Shown: positions 54,911-63,239 of the stretch, one piece after another
Position numbering within the stretch: position 1 is the first letter of the stretch
Layout of the letters: every line of letters starts with the position of its first letter
Source of the DNA: Psychroflexus tropicus DSM 15496
GTDB lineage: Bacteria > Bacteroidota > Bacteroidia > Flavobacteriales > Flavobacteriaceae
Length of the DNA stretch: 64,000 nucleotides
Reading direction: 5' to 3'
NCBI RefSeq assembly: GCF_000378765.1
Contig: NZ_KB905342.1
Coordinates: 186,001-250,000, forward strand
The notes under the pieces: generated by a model
What the model was told of the DNA's origin: nothing
The model's input: only the letters and a program-made list of their open reading frames with translations
Databases searched by the model: none
Made by a program: the position numbers and the translations under genes

Positions 54911-57784
54911 TTAAAATCTTATATAGGCACTTAAATAATAGGTTGTTCCAAATCCGAAGAAATAGCGGTTTCCGAACAAGGGCCCGTATTCCCTGTTCAG
55001 ATCCTCACCTCGGGTTCTATAATTACTGGTACGCGATTGTTCAAAGCCACCACTTTTAAATTCTTGATCCAGCACATTATTAATCACGGCAAAAAAGCCG
55101 ACAAAATAATCATCGATTTTCCAGGATTTACCGCCGATGACATTGACCAGCATATAATCATCGAATTGCTCTTGTTGCAGGATATCTCTGGCTATGCTTT
55201 CGTCGTAATCATTGTATACTATACCATCGGTATCCAGTGCAAAATTATCTGACCTTAACAGACCACTCGGACTGATGAACGCATGTGAAAAGTGATTGGC
55301 AGTCACTCCTACATTCCAATATTTAGGATCTCTGTATTCAAAACCTAATTGAAAAACACGTTCGGGTCCTCCTGGAACTCTCAGGTTTTTTAGCTCTGTT
55401 TTCCCATCGCCAAACCTTAGTTGTAGTTCTGGAAAGTTTTGACTGGTAAGATAAATATCTGGATTACTATTGTAGATATAGTGTCCAAAAGATCCAGCAG
55501 CTTTCAATTTTAATGTAGGAAGGACCTGAGCTTCTACTCCAAATTCAACACCATAATGCAGTCGATCTATACCAGTCATCACTTCCTGTACGAAGGCATT
55601 GTTTTGATTATTGGCAGAAGGCAAGCCAGTAAGCTCTTCTGTGTAATAAAACCCAACATTGGTTTCGTCTTGAAAACCAGTATAAAATCCTGTAACTCGC
55701 CCACTAATTATAGGAGATTTATAGATGTAGCTTAAGTCTGCGGATTGTATTTGAACTTCTGTAATACCTTCAACAATATCACCATTTTGTCTAGCATTGC
55801 TATAGGAGTTTTGAATAGTCGGCGCGTTTTGAAAATAGGCTGCATTTAAGGTAAACACATGACGTCCAGATAATCTGTAGGTCGCTCCCGTTTTTAGGGC
55901 GTATGTTGTAAAATCTAATTCTTCTCCCGGGCCAAAGGAGCGTTCTCCAGGAAAAAACCCGTTTTCATAAAGACCAGTTCTCTGATATGACGTCTTTCCA
56001 AAGCTCAATCCCGTATAGAGATCAATGCTTTTATATTGAAATTGAGATTGTACAAAGGCATCATAGACTTCTGCGTCTACTTTGTAATTGTATTTATAAC
56101 GTTCTCCTTCCTGAACCGTGCGATTTGGATTTCGACGATCGGATTGGGCAAGTTCTGAACCTAAGCCAGAAATCAATGTACTTTCTTCTGCAAAAAAATC
56201 AACATCCAGATAGCGCTCTCCACCTAATAAGTCTTCCATTTGTGCAAAATTTTCACTTTCCAGCTTCCTGTAATTCAGTCTTCCGTTAATGGTGATATTA
56301 TCTGCTAGCTTATAATCTAATATTGAGTTAATCATAAGTTGCTTGTCTTCGACACGATCAGACTGTAGAGCGTAGGTAGAATTCCCGCCTCGATTTTGAT
56401 TTAAGAAATTAGCAAAATAGACTTCTTCCCATGGAAATTGGCCGTCTCTTTGAAATTCTCTCTGCGCTAAAAAGGCATTTTGAAAATCCAGGGGACCTGG
56501 GTTAGGATCTCTTAAAGAATAGCTTGGAAGATTTTGATAATAAATTGGGGAAGGGTTTCTAGCGCCACCAAGGTAAGCCTGATCGCCTGTATTGGGATCT
56601 ATGAATAAACGTGTTCCACCATTATCAACTCTGGTAGTGGAGAAAAACCCAAACTGATAACCCAAATTGGTATTAATTGAAAGTTTATCGGACAGTTTCC
56701 AATAATGATTCAGTATAAAAACCGGTTCTTCTGTCTTCCTAATCCTGGAATTACGCTGTTCCCCATTGAGTAGACCCCAATTTGGATTGTACTCAATGCC
56801 TTTGAGGTCTACAGCTTCCTGAGTTACCGCAGTTCCCATTCCTCTTCGGTTGGGTGCATAAAATCCTGTAAAATTGAGGCTATGCTTCTCATTGATCTGG
56901 TTCTCTACAGATAATGAAAAGGAATTCGCATCGTAGAGGGTACCTTCTCTAAATCCTTCTTCTCCAAATCGTCTGGAAATTAAAACAGAATACGACCAAC
57001 CACCATTCAAAAGTCCAGAATTATAGCTTCCCATGACCCTTCCCTGATAGCTTCTATTAGAACTGGCGTAAGACACTCGACCACCTTTTCGCATTTTGGA
57101 AGCCCTCATGATGATGTTAGAAACTCCTGCAACATCACCAATAGTATAGTCATTGGCTTCCGTACTTTTTGAAAAAATACGGTTGCGCTGAACGTCATTC
57201 ATACCGCCCCAGTTGGCCCAATTCGGTCTTCCAGAGAATTGCTTGTTCAATTCCAATCCGTTAATAAGGACCTTCCCATTGGCATTGTCTAAACCTCTGG
57301 GATTAAAAAAAGCTGCACTAAAATCAAAGGCTGCAGCACGTAAATAAGTATCTTGAGATGAAGCTAACAACCCTGAGATATTAAAGGAAGATGCATCATC
57401 GCCATCTAGCTCATCTTCTGATAATGAAATCGTTCCAATTTGACGATTTTCTTCGCTGATATCTACCTCCAGAAACAGGTCTCCAAGATTAAGCTCTTGG
57501 CCTTCCTCTATGATAATAGGAAAACGTTTATCTTCATAGTTGGATCTGGTAACACCGAGCACTTGTTCGCCTAATGGTAAATCTAAACCAGAAAAGGTGA
57601 ATCTACCGTTTTCGTCTGTTCTCACTTCTAAACCTGAACCCTCAATACTTATGACAGTACCTGGTAGCGGTTCTTCGGTATTAAAATCCAGAATTACACC
57701 TACTACATTTGCGTCTTGGGCATTACTACTCATGCTAAAAACCGAAAACACAAGTGAAAAAAGGAGATAATAAATCCTATGCAT
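54911..57784 (-). CDS. TonB-dependent receptor (DUF5689-associated)
   Basis: A 957-residue outer-membrane receptor: signal peptide (ending SSNAQ), carboxypeptidase-regulatory-like domain (about 25-110; GVILDFNTEEPLPGTVISIEG), plug region (about 125-235; NPRGLDNANGKVLINGLELNK) and a beta-barrel ending YYLSAYIRF with the usual C-terminal Phe. It forms an operon with the DUF5689 lipoprotein and is divergent from an endonuclease/phosphatase lipoprotein. The trio suggests uptake of nucleic-acid or phosphoester breakdown products, an inference from context. Confidence 0.9.
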   Translation of the reverse strand: MHRIYYLLFSLVFSVFSMSSNAQDANVVGVILDFNTEEPLPGTVISIEGSGLEVRTDENGRFTFSGLDLPLGEQVLGVTRSNYEDKRFPIIIEEGQELNLGDLFLEVDISEENRQIGTISLSEDELDGDDASSFNISGLLASSQDTYLRAAAFDFSAAFFNPRGLDNANGKVLINGLELNKQFSGRPNWANWGGMNDVQRNRIFSKSTEANDYTIGDVAGVSNIIMRASKMRKGGRVSYASSNRSYQGRVMGSYNSGLLNGGWSYSVLISRRFGEEGFREGTLYDANSFSLSVENQINEKHSLNFTGFYAPNRRGMGTAVTQEAVDLKGIEYNPNWGLLNGEQRNSRIRKTEEPVFILNHYWKLSDKLSINTNLGYQFGFFSTTRVDNGGTRLFIDPNTGDQAYLGGARNPSPIYYQNLPSYSLRDPNPGPLDFQNAFLAQREFQRDGQFPWEEVYFANFLNQNRGGNSTYALQSDRVEDKQLMINSILDYKLADNITINGRLNYRKLESENFAQMEDLLGGERYLDVDFFAEESTLISGLGSELAQSDRRNPNRTVQEGERYKYNYKVDAEVYDAFVQSQFQYKSIDLYTGLSFGKTSYQRTGLYENGFFPGERSFGPGEELDFTTYALKTGATYRLSGRHVFTLNAAYFQNAPTIQNSYSNARQNGDIVEGITEVQIQSADLSYIYKSPIISGRVTGFYTGFQDETNVGFYYTEELTGLPSANNQNNAFVQEVMTGIDRLHYGVEFGVEAQVLPTLKLKAAGSFGHYIYNSNPDIYLTSQNFPELQLRFGDGKTELKNLRVPGGPERVFQLGFEYRDPKYWNVGVTANHFSHAFISPSGLLRSDNFALDTDGIVYNDYDESIARDILQQEQFDDYMLVNVIGGKSWKIDDYFVGFFAVINNVLDQEFKSGGFEQSRTSNYRTRGEDLNREYGPLFGNRYFFGFGTTYYLSAYIRF

Positions 57785-57827
57785 ATCGTTTATATTATCT
57801 TAATGTTAACATAATTAAGTTAATGAA

Positions 57828-57855
57828 TTGCAAATGTATTTAAATTATATTTTTG
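57828..57855 (+). promoter_or_regulatory. Consensus promoter of the endonuclease/phosphatase gene (TTG-N17-TATTTTTG)
   Basis: TTG at 57828-57830, an exact 17-nt spacer and TATTTTTG at 57848-57855. The ATG at 57893 lies 37 nt downstream. The spacer overlaps the -7 box of the opposite promoter. Confidence 0.7.
57831..57838 (-). promoter_or_regulatory. -7 box (TACATTTG) of the TonB receptor-DUF5689 operon
   Basis: TACATTTG on the minus strand, 46 nt before the receptor ATG (57784). It lies within the spacer of the plus-strand promoter, so the two polymerases would compete for the site. Confidence 0.5.
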
Positions 57856-57892
57856 TATTCTAATCGGAGATAAGAGTTTACAATAAATTAAT

Positions 57893-58987
57893 ATGGCCAC
57901 ACTTTCATCAAAAAAATTTACCTGCTATTGGATCATTATCTATTTTTTAGTTTTAGGCTGTAGCTCGACAGAAAAAGCAACGAATAATACCTCAGGCTCG
58001 GATGAATTTTTGATTAATACCGTTGCATTTTACAACCTAGAGAATCTTTTTGATACTAAAAATGATCCAGATAAGTTTGATGAAGCTTCGCCTATTATGG
58101 AAATTGCAGAAGGAGAACGGGAATCTATCTACAAAAAGAAAGTCGCCAATATGGCTAAAGTTATTGCAGACATTGGGTCTGAAACTACTGGATTGCCACC
58201 AGCTGTGATTGGAGTCTGTGAAGTTGAGAATTTTAAAGTCTTACAAGACGTGGTGAATGATAAGCGTTTATCTGCCTACAATTATGGAATTATTCATTAC
58301 AATTCACCAGATGCACGAAGTATAGATGTGGCTCTGCTTTATCAAAAACGAGTGTTTCAGCCTATCCATTCCAAAGCGCATGAACTCGTTCTTTACGACG
58401 ATACCGATAGAAGCAAGCGAAAATACACTAGAGATCAATTGCACGTTAAGGGTAAATTGGATGGAGAAGATATACATTTTATAGTGAACCACTGGCCCTC
58501 TAGGAGTGGCGGGGAAAAGCGTAGCAGACCTAATCGTGTGAATGCTGCTAAACTGACCAAAAAAATAAAAGATTCTATTTTAACCCATGAACCCTATGCT
58601 AAAATTATGGTCATGGGGGATTTTAATGATGGGCCTTATAACGAAAGTATTAAAGGAGTTCTAGAAGCCAAGGAATCTTCAGAAGACTTGAGACTTACCG
58701 ACCTTTACAACCCTTTTGAAAAACTCCATAAAAAAGGAGTGGGAACGATTGCCTGGAGAGACACCTGGGATGTCTTTGATATGATACTGGTCACTAAGTC
58801 TCTTACAGATAAAGATGATTATTCTTCCTATAAACTATATCAAGCCAACATTTTTAATCCTTACTATCTACAAAATCCAAAAGGACGTTATAAAGGCTAT
58901 CCTTACAGAGCCTTTGCAGATGGTGGATTTACAGGAGGATATAGCGATCACTTTCCAGTGTATTTGTACCTGATTAAAAAGAAATAA
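57893..58987 (+). CDS. Endonuclease/exonuclease/phosphatase-family lipoprotein
   Basis: A 364-residue lipoprotein with lipobox LVLGC (C23). Motifs of the metal-dependent EEP fold are present: FYNLENLFDTKNDP, GVCEVENFKVL (Glu ligand), NHWPSRSGG (His), MGDFNDGPY (Asp/Asn) and the C-terminal SDHFPVY (Asp-His pair). Family members cleave phosphodiesters in DNA, RNA or phospholipid head groups. Outer-membrane anchoring and divergence from a TonB receptor suggest a nutritional role, such as scavenging phosphate or nucleotides (inference). Confidence 0.9.
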   Translation: MATLSSKKFTCYWIIIYFLVLGCSSTEKATNNTSGSDEFLINTVAFYNLENLFDTKNDPDKFDEASPIMEIAEGERESIYKKKVANMAKVIADIGSETTGLPPAVIGVCEVENFKVLQDVVNDKRLSAYNYGIIHYNSPDARSIDVALLYQKRVFQPIHSKAHELVLYDDTDRSKRKYTRDQLHVKGKLDGEDIHFIVNHWPSRSGGEKRSRPNRVNAAKLTKKIKDSILTHEPYAKIMVMGDFNDGPYNESIKGVLEAKESSEDLRLTDLYNPFEKLHKKGVGTIAWRDTWDVFDMILVTKSLTDKDDYSSYKLYQANIFNPYYLQNPKGRYKGYPYRAFADGGFTGGYSDHFPVYLYLIKKK

Positions 58988-59070
58988 GCAGCTATTGAGC
59001 TGACCTTCAGTTAATTTTAATATTTATTTGACAGGCATTCCCAGTGGATCTAGTTAGTTTTAATCAAAAA

Positions 59071-59295
59071 ATGAAAAATCCAGGAATACCTCTACTGATT
59101 TTAACCACTTTAATTTTAATTCTAGTTACCATATTTGCCTCTTTAGGACTTGCCTTTTCCTGGGTGTTTTACCTGACGGTATCAGGGCAAGCTACTCTTG
59201 TATTCGCTGTTTATAAAGTTCTGACTGATGATTACCAGACTGAAAAGACCTTTAAAGATTGGTACGAAGATCGACCAGAACCCAACGACGATTAG
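59071..59295 (+). CDS. Small two-helix membrane protein, hypothetical
   Basis: A 74-residue protein with two hydrophobic helices (about 7-30 and 33-50) and an acidic tail (KDWYEDRPEPNDD). The frame is open from GTG 59044, but ATG 59071 places the start just before the first helix. No family is recognised. It follows the endonuclease gene by about 80 bp in the same direction and precedes a tRNA-like remnant. Confidence 0.6.
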   Translation: MKNPGIPLLILTTLILILVTIFASLGLAFSWVFYLTVSGQATLVFAVYKVLTDDYQTEKTFKDWYEDRPEPNDD

Positions 59296-59300
59296 ACTCA

Positions 59301-59397
59301 GGCTCCCTAGTTCAATGGATAGACAAAAGTTTCCTAAACTTTAGATCTAAGTTCCCTGCCCGATCGTGAAAGCGGGCGGGGATTCCTAGCGGAGCTA
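59301..59397 (+). pseudogene. Decayed tRNA-Arg(CCU) interrupted by a hairpin insertion
   Basis: GGCTCC...GGAGCT form the acceptor stem (position 7-66 is a C-C mismatch), with the conserved GTTCAATGGATA D region, a perfect anticodon stem AAAGT/ACTTT and the loop TTCCTAA, giving anticodon CCT (Arg, AGG codons). Two lesions are visible: one base is missing from the 3' D-stem (GAC where GAAC is expected), and 26 nt are inserted inside the T-loop between GTTC (59351-59354) and GATTC (59381-59385). A functional cloverleaf is not possible without removing the insert, and bacteria have no known splicing of such introns. Confidence 0.6.
59355..59380. repeat. 26-nt hairpin element inserted in the tRNA T-loop
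   Basis: CCTGCCCG, a 10-nt loop and CGGGCGGG form an 8-bp stem (one G-T pair). It is far richer in G and C than its surroundings and breaks the tRNA exactly between the two halves of the T-loop consensus, so it looks like a small mobile palindrome. Confidence 0.5.
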
Positions 59398-59405
59398 CTT
59401 AAAGA

Positions 59406-59433
59406 ATAATCTCAAGCAAGAGCCTGAGATTAT
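59406..59433. other. Inverted repeat after the tRNA-like remnant
   Basis: ATAATCTCA (59406-59414) pairs with TGAGATTAT (59425-59433) around a 10-nt loop. It may be the relic of a tRNA terminator, but no clear T-run follows. Confidence 0.35.
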
Positions 59434-59460
59434 AGATTAGCGTTGATCTATGAAAAAATA

Positions 59461-59847
59461 TTATTTGCTATTTATTTTGAAAGTTAGGTCTTCATCATCT
59501 TTTTCAAGAAATTCACCTGTTGAGACTAACCCTTTTTTATCCTTTGCTTTAAGAAAATAGTAATAAGTATCTTTCAAAGTATCGTAAGATTTAATCAATT
59601 CAAATTCTGCCAAATCAACTTTTTTATTTTCTTCTTCTAAAAAGCGTCTTTCCCACTTTTCTTTTATATCATTTAGTTTCATATTCACTTTATCATCATT
59701 AGAAAGTGAATAAAAACTTGCCTCTTCAAGAGCTAGGATTTCATTACCAACTTCATCTTTCTTAATTTCATTCTTTTCTTTTACACAGGATGTGAAAAGA
59801 ATTAGAAGTAAAACAACGACATTATTTAATTTTATAAGTGTTTTCAT
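59461..59847 (-). CDS. Small hypothetical lipoprotein
   Basis: A 128-residue protein with a lipobox LFTSC (C21), followed by a highly charged, mostly helical region (KEKNEIKKDEVGNEI; EKWERRFLEEENKKVD) and a short beta segment (YYYFLKAKDKKGLVS). I do not recognise a family. It is a lone gene between the tRNA-like remnant and tadA, with low GC, and may be strain-specific. Confidence 0.7.
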   Translation of the reverse strand: MKTLIKLNNVVVLLLILFTSCVKEKNEIKKDEVGNEILALEEASFYSLSNDDKVNMKLNDIKEKWERRFLEEENKKVDLAEFELIKSYDTLKDTYYYFLKAKDKKGLVSTGEFLEKDDEDLTFKINSK

Positions 59848-59982
59848 AGTTTTTAATTTTGCTTTAAATTAGAAAAAAAAAATCAATTATTACATACCTA
59901 ACTGTTAAATTTTAAATGATATAACTAAATTTACGGTTAAAGCATAATGATCTGTAATAAAGATGAATTTTTTTATGAATTA

Positions 59983-60432
59983 TCAATTCAAATTCCGCTT
60001 TTGGATAAAAAACGCCTTCAATAATTTGGAGGCTTCTTCTTTAAGAATTCCAGATTTTACTTTGGTTTTGGGATGCAGCTTCGTATTCATAGCTCTGTAA
60101 CCACGCACGTCATCTTCGGCAGCGAAGACCAGCCGCGACAACTGACTCCAGTACAAAGCCCCGGCACACATCTGGCAGGGTTCCAAAGTCACGTACATGG
60201 TGCAATCTCTTAAGTATTTTCCCCCGATAAAGTTGGCTGCCGCTGTAATCGCCTGCATTTCGGCGTGAGCAGTGACATCGACCAGGATTTCAGTCAGGTT
60301 ATGACTTCTGGCTATAATTTGATTCTTATGGGTGATGATTGCTCCCACTGGCACTTCTCCCTTATCAAAAGCCAAATGGGCTTCTTCCAGGGCTTTTTTC
60401 ATAAAGTAAGTATCGTCGAAAGGGTTCAGCAT
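59983..60432 (-). CDS. tadA: tRNA-adenosine deaminase-type nucleoside deaminase
   Basis: A 149-residue zinc-dependent deaminase with the signature HAEMQAI (zinc-binding His and proton-shuttling Glu) and EPCQMC (two Cys ligands). TadA deaminates adenosine-34 of tRNA-Arg(ACG) to inosine; some close relatives act on guanine or cytosine, so the substrate is likely but not certain. The ATG at 60432 follows a TATTTTTG box after only 3 nt, so the transcript may be leaderless. The earlier TTG lies within that box. Confidence 0.9.
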   Translation of the reverse strand: MLNPFDDTYFMKKALEEAHLAFDKGEVPVGAIITHKNQIIARSHNLTEILVDVTAHAEMQAITAAANFIGGKYLRDCTMYVTLEPCQMCAGALYWSQLSRLVFAAEDDVRGYRAMNTKLHPKTKVKSGILKEEASKLLKAFFIQKRNLN

Positions 60433-60435
60433 TCT

Positions 60436-60443
60436 CAAAAATA
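60436..60443 (-). promoter_or_regulatory. -7 box (TATTTTTG) 3 nt before tadA
   Basis: TATTTTTG on the minus strand, followed by AGA and the ATG, implies transcription starts at or beside the start codon. Confidence 0.4.
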
Positions 60444-60719
60444 AAATTTCTAAGTTAGAAATATTCAGTTTACAAAAAATAACAACAAAGCCACAGAGAA
60501 CACAGAGAAAAGCTCTGCTAATATTGAGTCTCTATGGGAAGTAATCAATTATTGATATGTCAACTCTATTATAAAAACTTCAGCTGTGTCCCAATTACCA
60601 CAAAGTCACAGAGTACACAAAGAAAATCCTACTACCTAACTCCTATTTCCAAGCGGCTCATCAACTATTCACTCCTAAAACTAAAAAACTAAAGAACTAA
60701 CAAACTCAAAGACTATTGC
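60444..60719. other. Gene-free interval between tadA and dxs
   Basis: No credible gene is seen on either strand. The interval contains two imperfect copies of a 26-nt CACAGAG-rich sequence (60486 and 60601), A-rich stretches, and at its right end the dxs promoter box. Confidence 0.6.
60486..60626 (+). repeat. Pair of 26-nt direct repeats (CAAAGYCACAGAG type)
   Basis: 60486-60511 and 60601-60626 agree at 23 of 26 positions, spaced 115 nt start to start. The core CACAGAGnACACA recalls intergenic repeats seen in many bacterial genomes. No function is evident. Confidence 0.55.
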
Positions 60720-60727
60720 TAACTTTG
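60720..60727 (+). promoter_or_regulatory. -7 box (TAACTTTG) 4 nt before dxs
   Basis: TAACTTTG ends 4 nt before ATG 60732, so the message would be almost leaderless. No TTG at the standard upstream distance was seen. Confidence 0.4.
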
Positions 60728-60731
60728 TGTC

Positions 60732-62507
60732 ATGAGTAATACTTTACTTTCAACGATTAACTCCCCTGCAGATCTCAGACAGTTGAATGAGAATCAATTA
60801 ACCCAGGTCGCTCAAGAGCTGAGAGCCTTTATCATTGACGTGATCGCGACCAAAGAAGGGCATTTAGGAGCGAGTCTGGGCGTCGTAGAATTAACCATTG
60901 CTTTGCATTATTGTTTTAACACGCCTGACGATCTTTTGGTTTGGGACGTGGGGCATCAGGCTTACGGACATAAAATACTGACTGGGCGTCGAGACATATT
61001 TGAAACCAACCGAAAACTCAACGGTATTTCGGGCTTCCCTAAACGGGAAGAAAGTCCTTACGATACCTTTGGGGTTGGACATAGCTCCACCTCGATTTCT
61101 GCTGCCTTAGGAATGGCTATTTCCTCACAGCTGAAAGGGGATTATGATAAGCAACACGTTGCGGTCATCGGTGATGCCTCCATTGCCTCAGGAATGGCGT
61201 TTGAAGGCCTCAATCATGCCGGAGTCACCAAAGCTAATTTGTTGATCGTTCTCAACGACAATGCCATTGGCATCGATCCTAGTGTGGGGGCTCTCAAAAG
61301 TTATTTAACCAAAGCTAAAATCGGTCAAAAACCTCCGAATGATAATATTATTGAAGCCCTTAATTTTCATTACGAAGGTCCTGTGGACGGCCATGACTTG
61401 CCAGAACTTTTAAAAGCTTTTGAAAAGCTGAGAAGCATCAAAGGCCCTAAACTTCTGCACGTGATCACCAAAAAGGGTAAAGGATTAAAGCAGGCGGAAG
61501 AAGACCAGGTAAAATACCATGCCCCAGGAAAATTTGATAAAACCACTGGTGAAGTATTGCCTAAAAACAATGAAGGCCTGCCCCCAAAATTCCAGGATGT
61601 GTTTGGCTTAACGCTTTTGGAGTTAGCAGAACAGGATGAGTCTATCGTTGGTATTACCCCAGCGATGCCCACAGGAAGCTCCTTAAAATACATGATGGAA
61701 GCATTTCCAGATCGCGCGTTTGATGTGGGCATTGCCGAACAACATGCAGTGACGCTAGCCGCGGGGATGGCTACTCAGGGCCATAAAGTATTTTGTGCGA
61801 TCTACTCCACCTTTTTACAAAGGGCTTACGATCAGGTGATTCACGATGTGGCTCTGCAGAGCCTTCCAGTGATCTTTTGTATAGACAGAGCTGGATTGGT
61901 GGGCAACGACGGCGCGACTCATCATGGAGTTTTCGATTTGGCCTATTTACGCTGTATCCCCAATCTGATCATCGCTGCGCCAGCCGATGCAATTGAGCTG
62001 AGACTACTTCTATATACCGCTACTCAAGATTTACAACAGCCCATGGCGATTCGCTACCCGAGAGGACGAGGTGAAATTTTGGACTGGAAAGCCAATTTTA
62101 AAGCTTTAGACATAGGAAAGGGCAGATGTTTACGAGAAGGCTCAGAACTGGCTGTATTAAGCTTAGGAAGCATATCAAGCCATGTCTCTAAAAGTATTGA
62201 AGCTATCGCTGGCAGGTTCAGCATAGCCCATTACGATTTACGGTTTTTAAAGCCTTTGGATGAAGACCTGCTAAACTCTGTTTTTGAAAAATTTGACCAT
62301 ATACTCACAATCGAGGATGGCACTGTGAAAGGTGGTTTTGGAGATGCGGTTCTGGAATTGGCTCAAGCTGAACTCTATAAAGGTGATATTCATAAACTGG
62401 GAATACCCGATCAATTTATAGAACACGGAGATACTGATGAACTCTATGAAATCGCTGGGATATCTTTAGGACAAATCAAAGAGAAGATCCTTTCGATCCT
62501 AAGTTGA
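60732..62507 (+). CDS. dxs: 1-deoxy-D-xylulose-5-phosphate synthase
   Basis: A 591-residue thiamine-diphosphate enzyme joining pyruvate and glyceraldehyde 3-phosphate, the first step of the MEP isoprenoid pathway; the product also feeds PdxJ. Motifs seen: VWDVGHQAYGHKIL, GDASIASGMAFEGLNHAG with the downstream LNDN (TPP binding), the transketolase-type pyrimidine domain with FDVGIAEQHAVTLAAGMA, and DRAGLVGNDGATHHG. It is slightly shorter than E. coli Dxs (620). It converges with the metallophosphatase gene, 2 bp between stops. Confidence 0.97.
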   Translation: MSNTLLSTINSPADLRQLNENQLTQVAQELRAFIIDVIATKEGHLGASLGVVELTIALHYCFNTPDDLLVWDVGHQAYGHKILTGRRDIFETNRKLNGISGFPKREESPYDTFGVGHSSTSISAALGMAISSQLKGDYDKQHVAVIGDASIASGMAFEGLNHAGVTKANLLIVLNDNAIGIDPSVGALKSYLTKAKIGQKPPNDNIIEALNFHYEGPVDGHDLPELLKAFEKLRSIKGPKLLHVITKKGKGLKQAEEDQVKYHAPGKFDKTTGEVLPKNNEGLPPKFQDVFGLTLLELAEQDESIVGITPAMPTGSSLKYMMEAFPDRAFDVGIAEQHAVTLAAGMATQGHKVFCAIYSTFLQRAYDQVIHDVALQSLPVIFCIDRAGLVGNDGATHHGVFDLAYLRCIPNLIIAAPADAIELRLLLYTATQDLQQPMAIRYPRGRGEILDWKANFKALDIGKGRCLREGSELAVLSLGSISSHVSKSIEAIAGRFSIAHYDLRFLKPLDEDLLNSVFEKFDHILTIEDGTVKGGFGDAVLELAQAELYKGDIHKLGIPDQFIEHGDTDELYEIAGISLGQIKEKILSILS

Positions 62508-62509
62508 TC

Positions 62510-63238
62510 TTAATTTCTACCCGTTTCATTAGGATACAATTCATACACTGGATCGCTTTGCCAAAACTCTTTAGTATCGATATCTAGAATACTGATGGGC
62601 CCTTTAAACGCTGCCCCCGTATCTATATTCCAAACATTGGCTAGATTAACTGGCTCTGTTTTTCCTATGCGAGTGGTAGGCGTATGACCGATATAAATCT
62701 CTTTAAACAGTTTTAGTCTGCTAGGATAAAAATCATCCTCTGGTTGTAAAGATTTATCCATAGCCAAAACCATTTCCCAAAGGGTTCTATCCCAATACAC
62801 CGTATTCGAGTAGAATTCTGAAGTCGGTCCATGCATGTTGGCAAAACCCGCATGAAGAAATAGCCTATTCTGTTCATCTATATAGTAATCAGTTAGATTT
62901 TCAAGGAATAAACGGTGCAGGTCTTTGATGGTAGAACTCACATCCTGATAAGCTTTCATCGTGCTATCTCCTCCGTGTTGTAACCATTTAGGGATAGATT
63001 CTGCCGTTCTAAACCAGTTAAGCACCAATGCATCATGATTCCCTCTTATAAAAATACAATCCTGCTCCTCTTTCAGCTGTATTAAATAAGATAGTAATTC
63101 CGGTGTACCACTCCATCCGTCGACATAATCACCTAAAAAGATTAATTGATCTTCTTTCTCTACTTTTGCTCGTTTCATCACCTGCTCCAAAGCATTATAC
63201 CCTCCATGTATATCACCAATCACCAGCGTTCTGCTCAT
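62510..63238 (-). CDS. Metallophosphoesterase (PPP-type serine/threonine phosphatase-like)
   Basis: A 242-residue protein with the calcineurin-like metal-binding motifs GDIHGGY (8-14), GDYVDGW and RGNHDAL, and a late GHTPTTR histidine motif. These ligate two metals in PrpA/lambda-phosphatase-like enzymes and in ApaH-like hydrolases; the substrate is not fixed by sequence. It is encoded 1 bp after the hypothetical gene upstream, so the two are co-transcribed. Confidence 0.9.
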   Translation of the reverse strand: MSRTLVIGDIHGGYNALEQVMKRAKVEKEDQLIFLGDYVDGWSGTPELLSYLIQLKEEQDCIFIRGNHDALVLNWFRTAESIPKWLQHGGDSTMKAYQDVSSTIKDLHRLFLENLTDYYIDEQNRLFLHAGFANMHGPTSEFYSNTVYWDRTLWEMVLAMDKSLQPEDDFYPSRLKLFKEIYIGHTPTTRIGKTEPVNLANVWNIDTGAAFKGPISILDIDTKEFWQSDPVYELYPNETGRN

Positions 63239-63239
63239 C

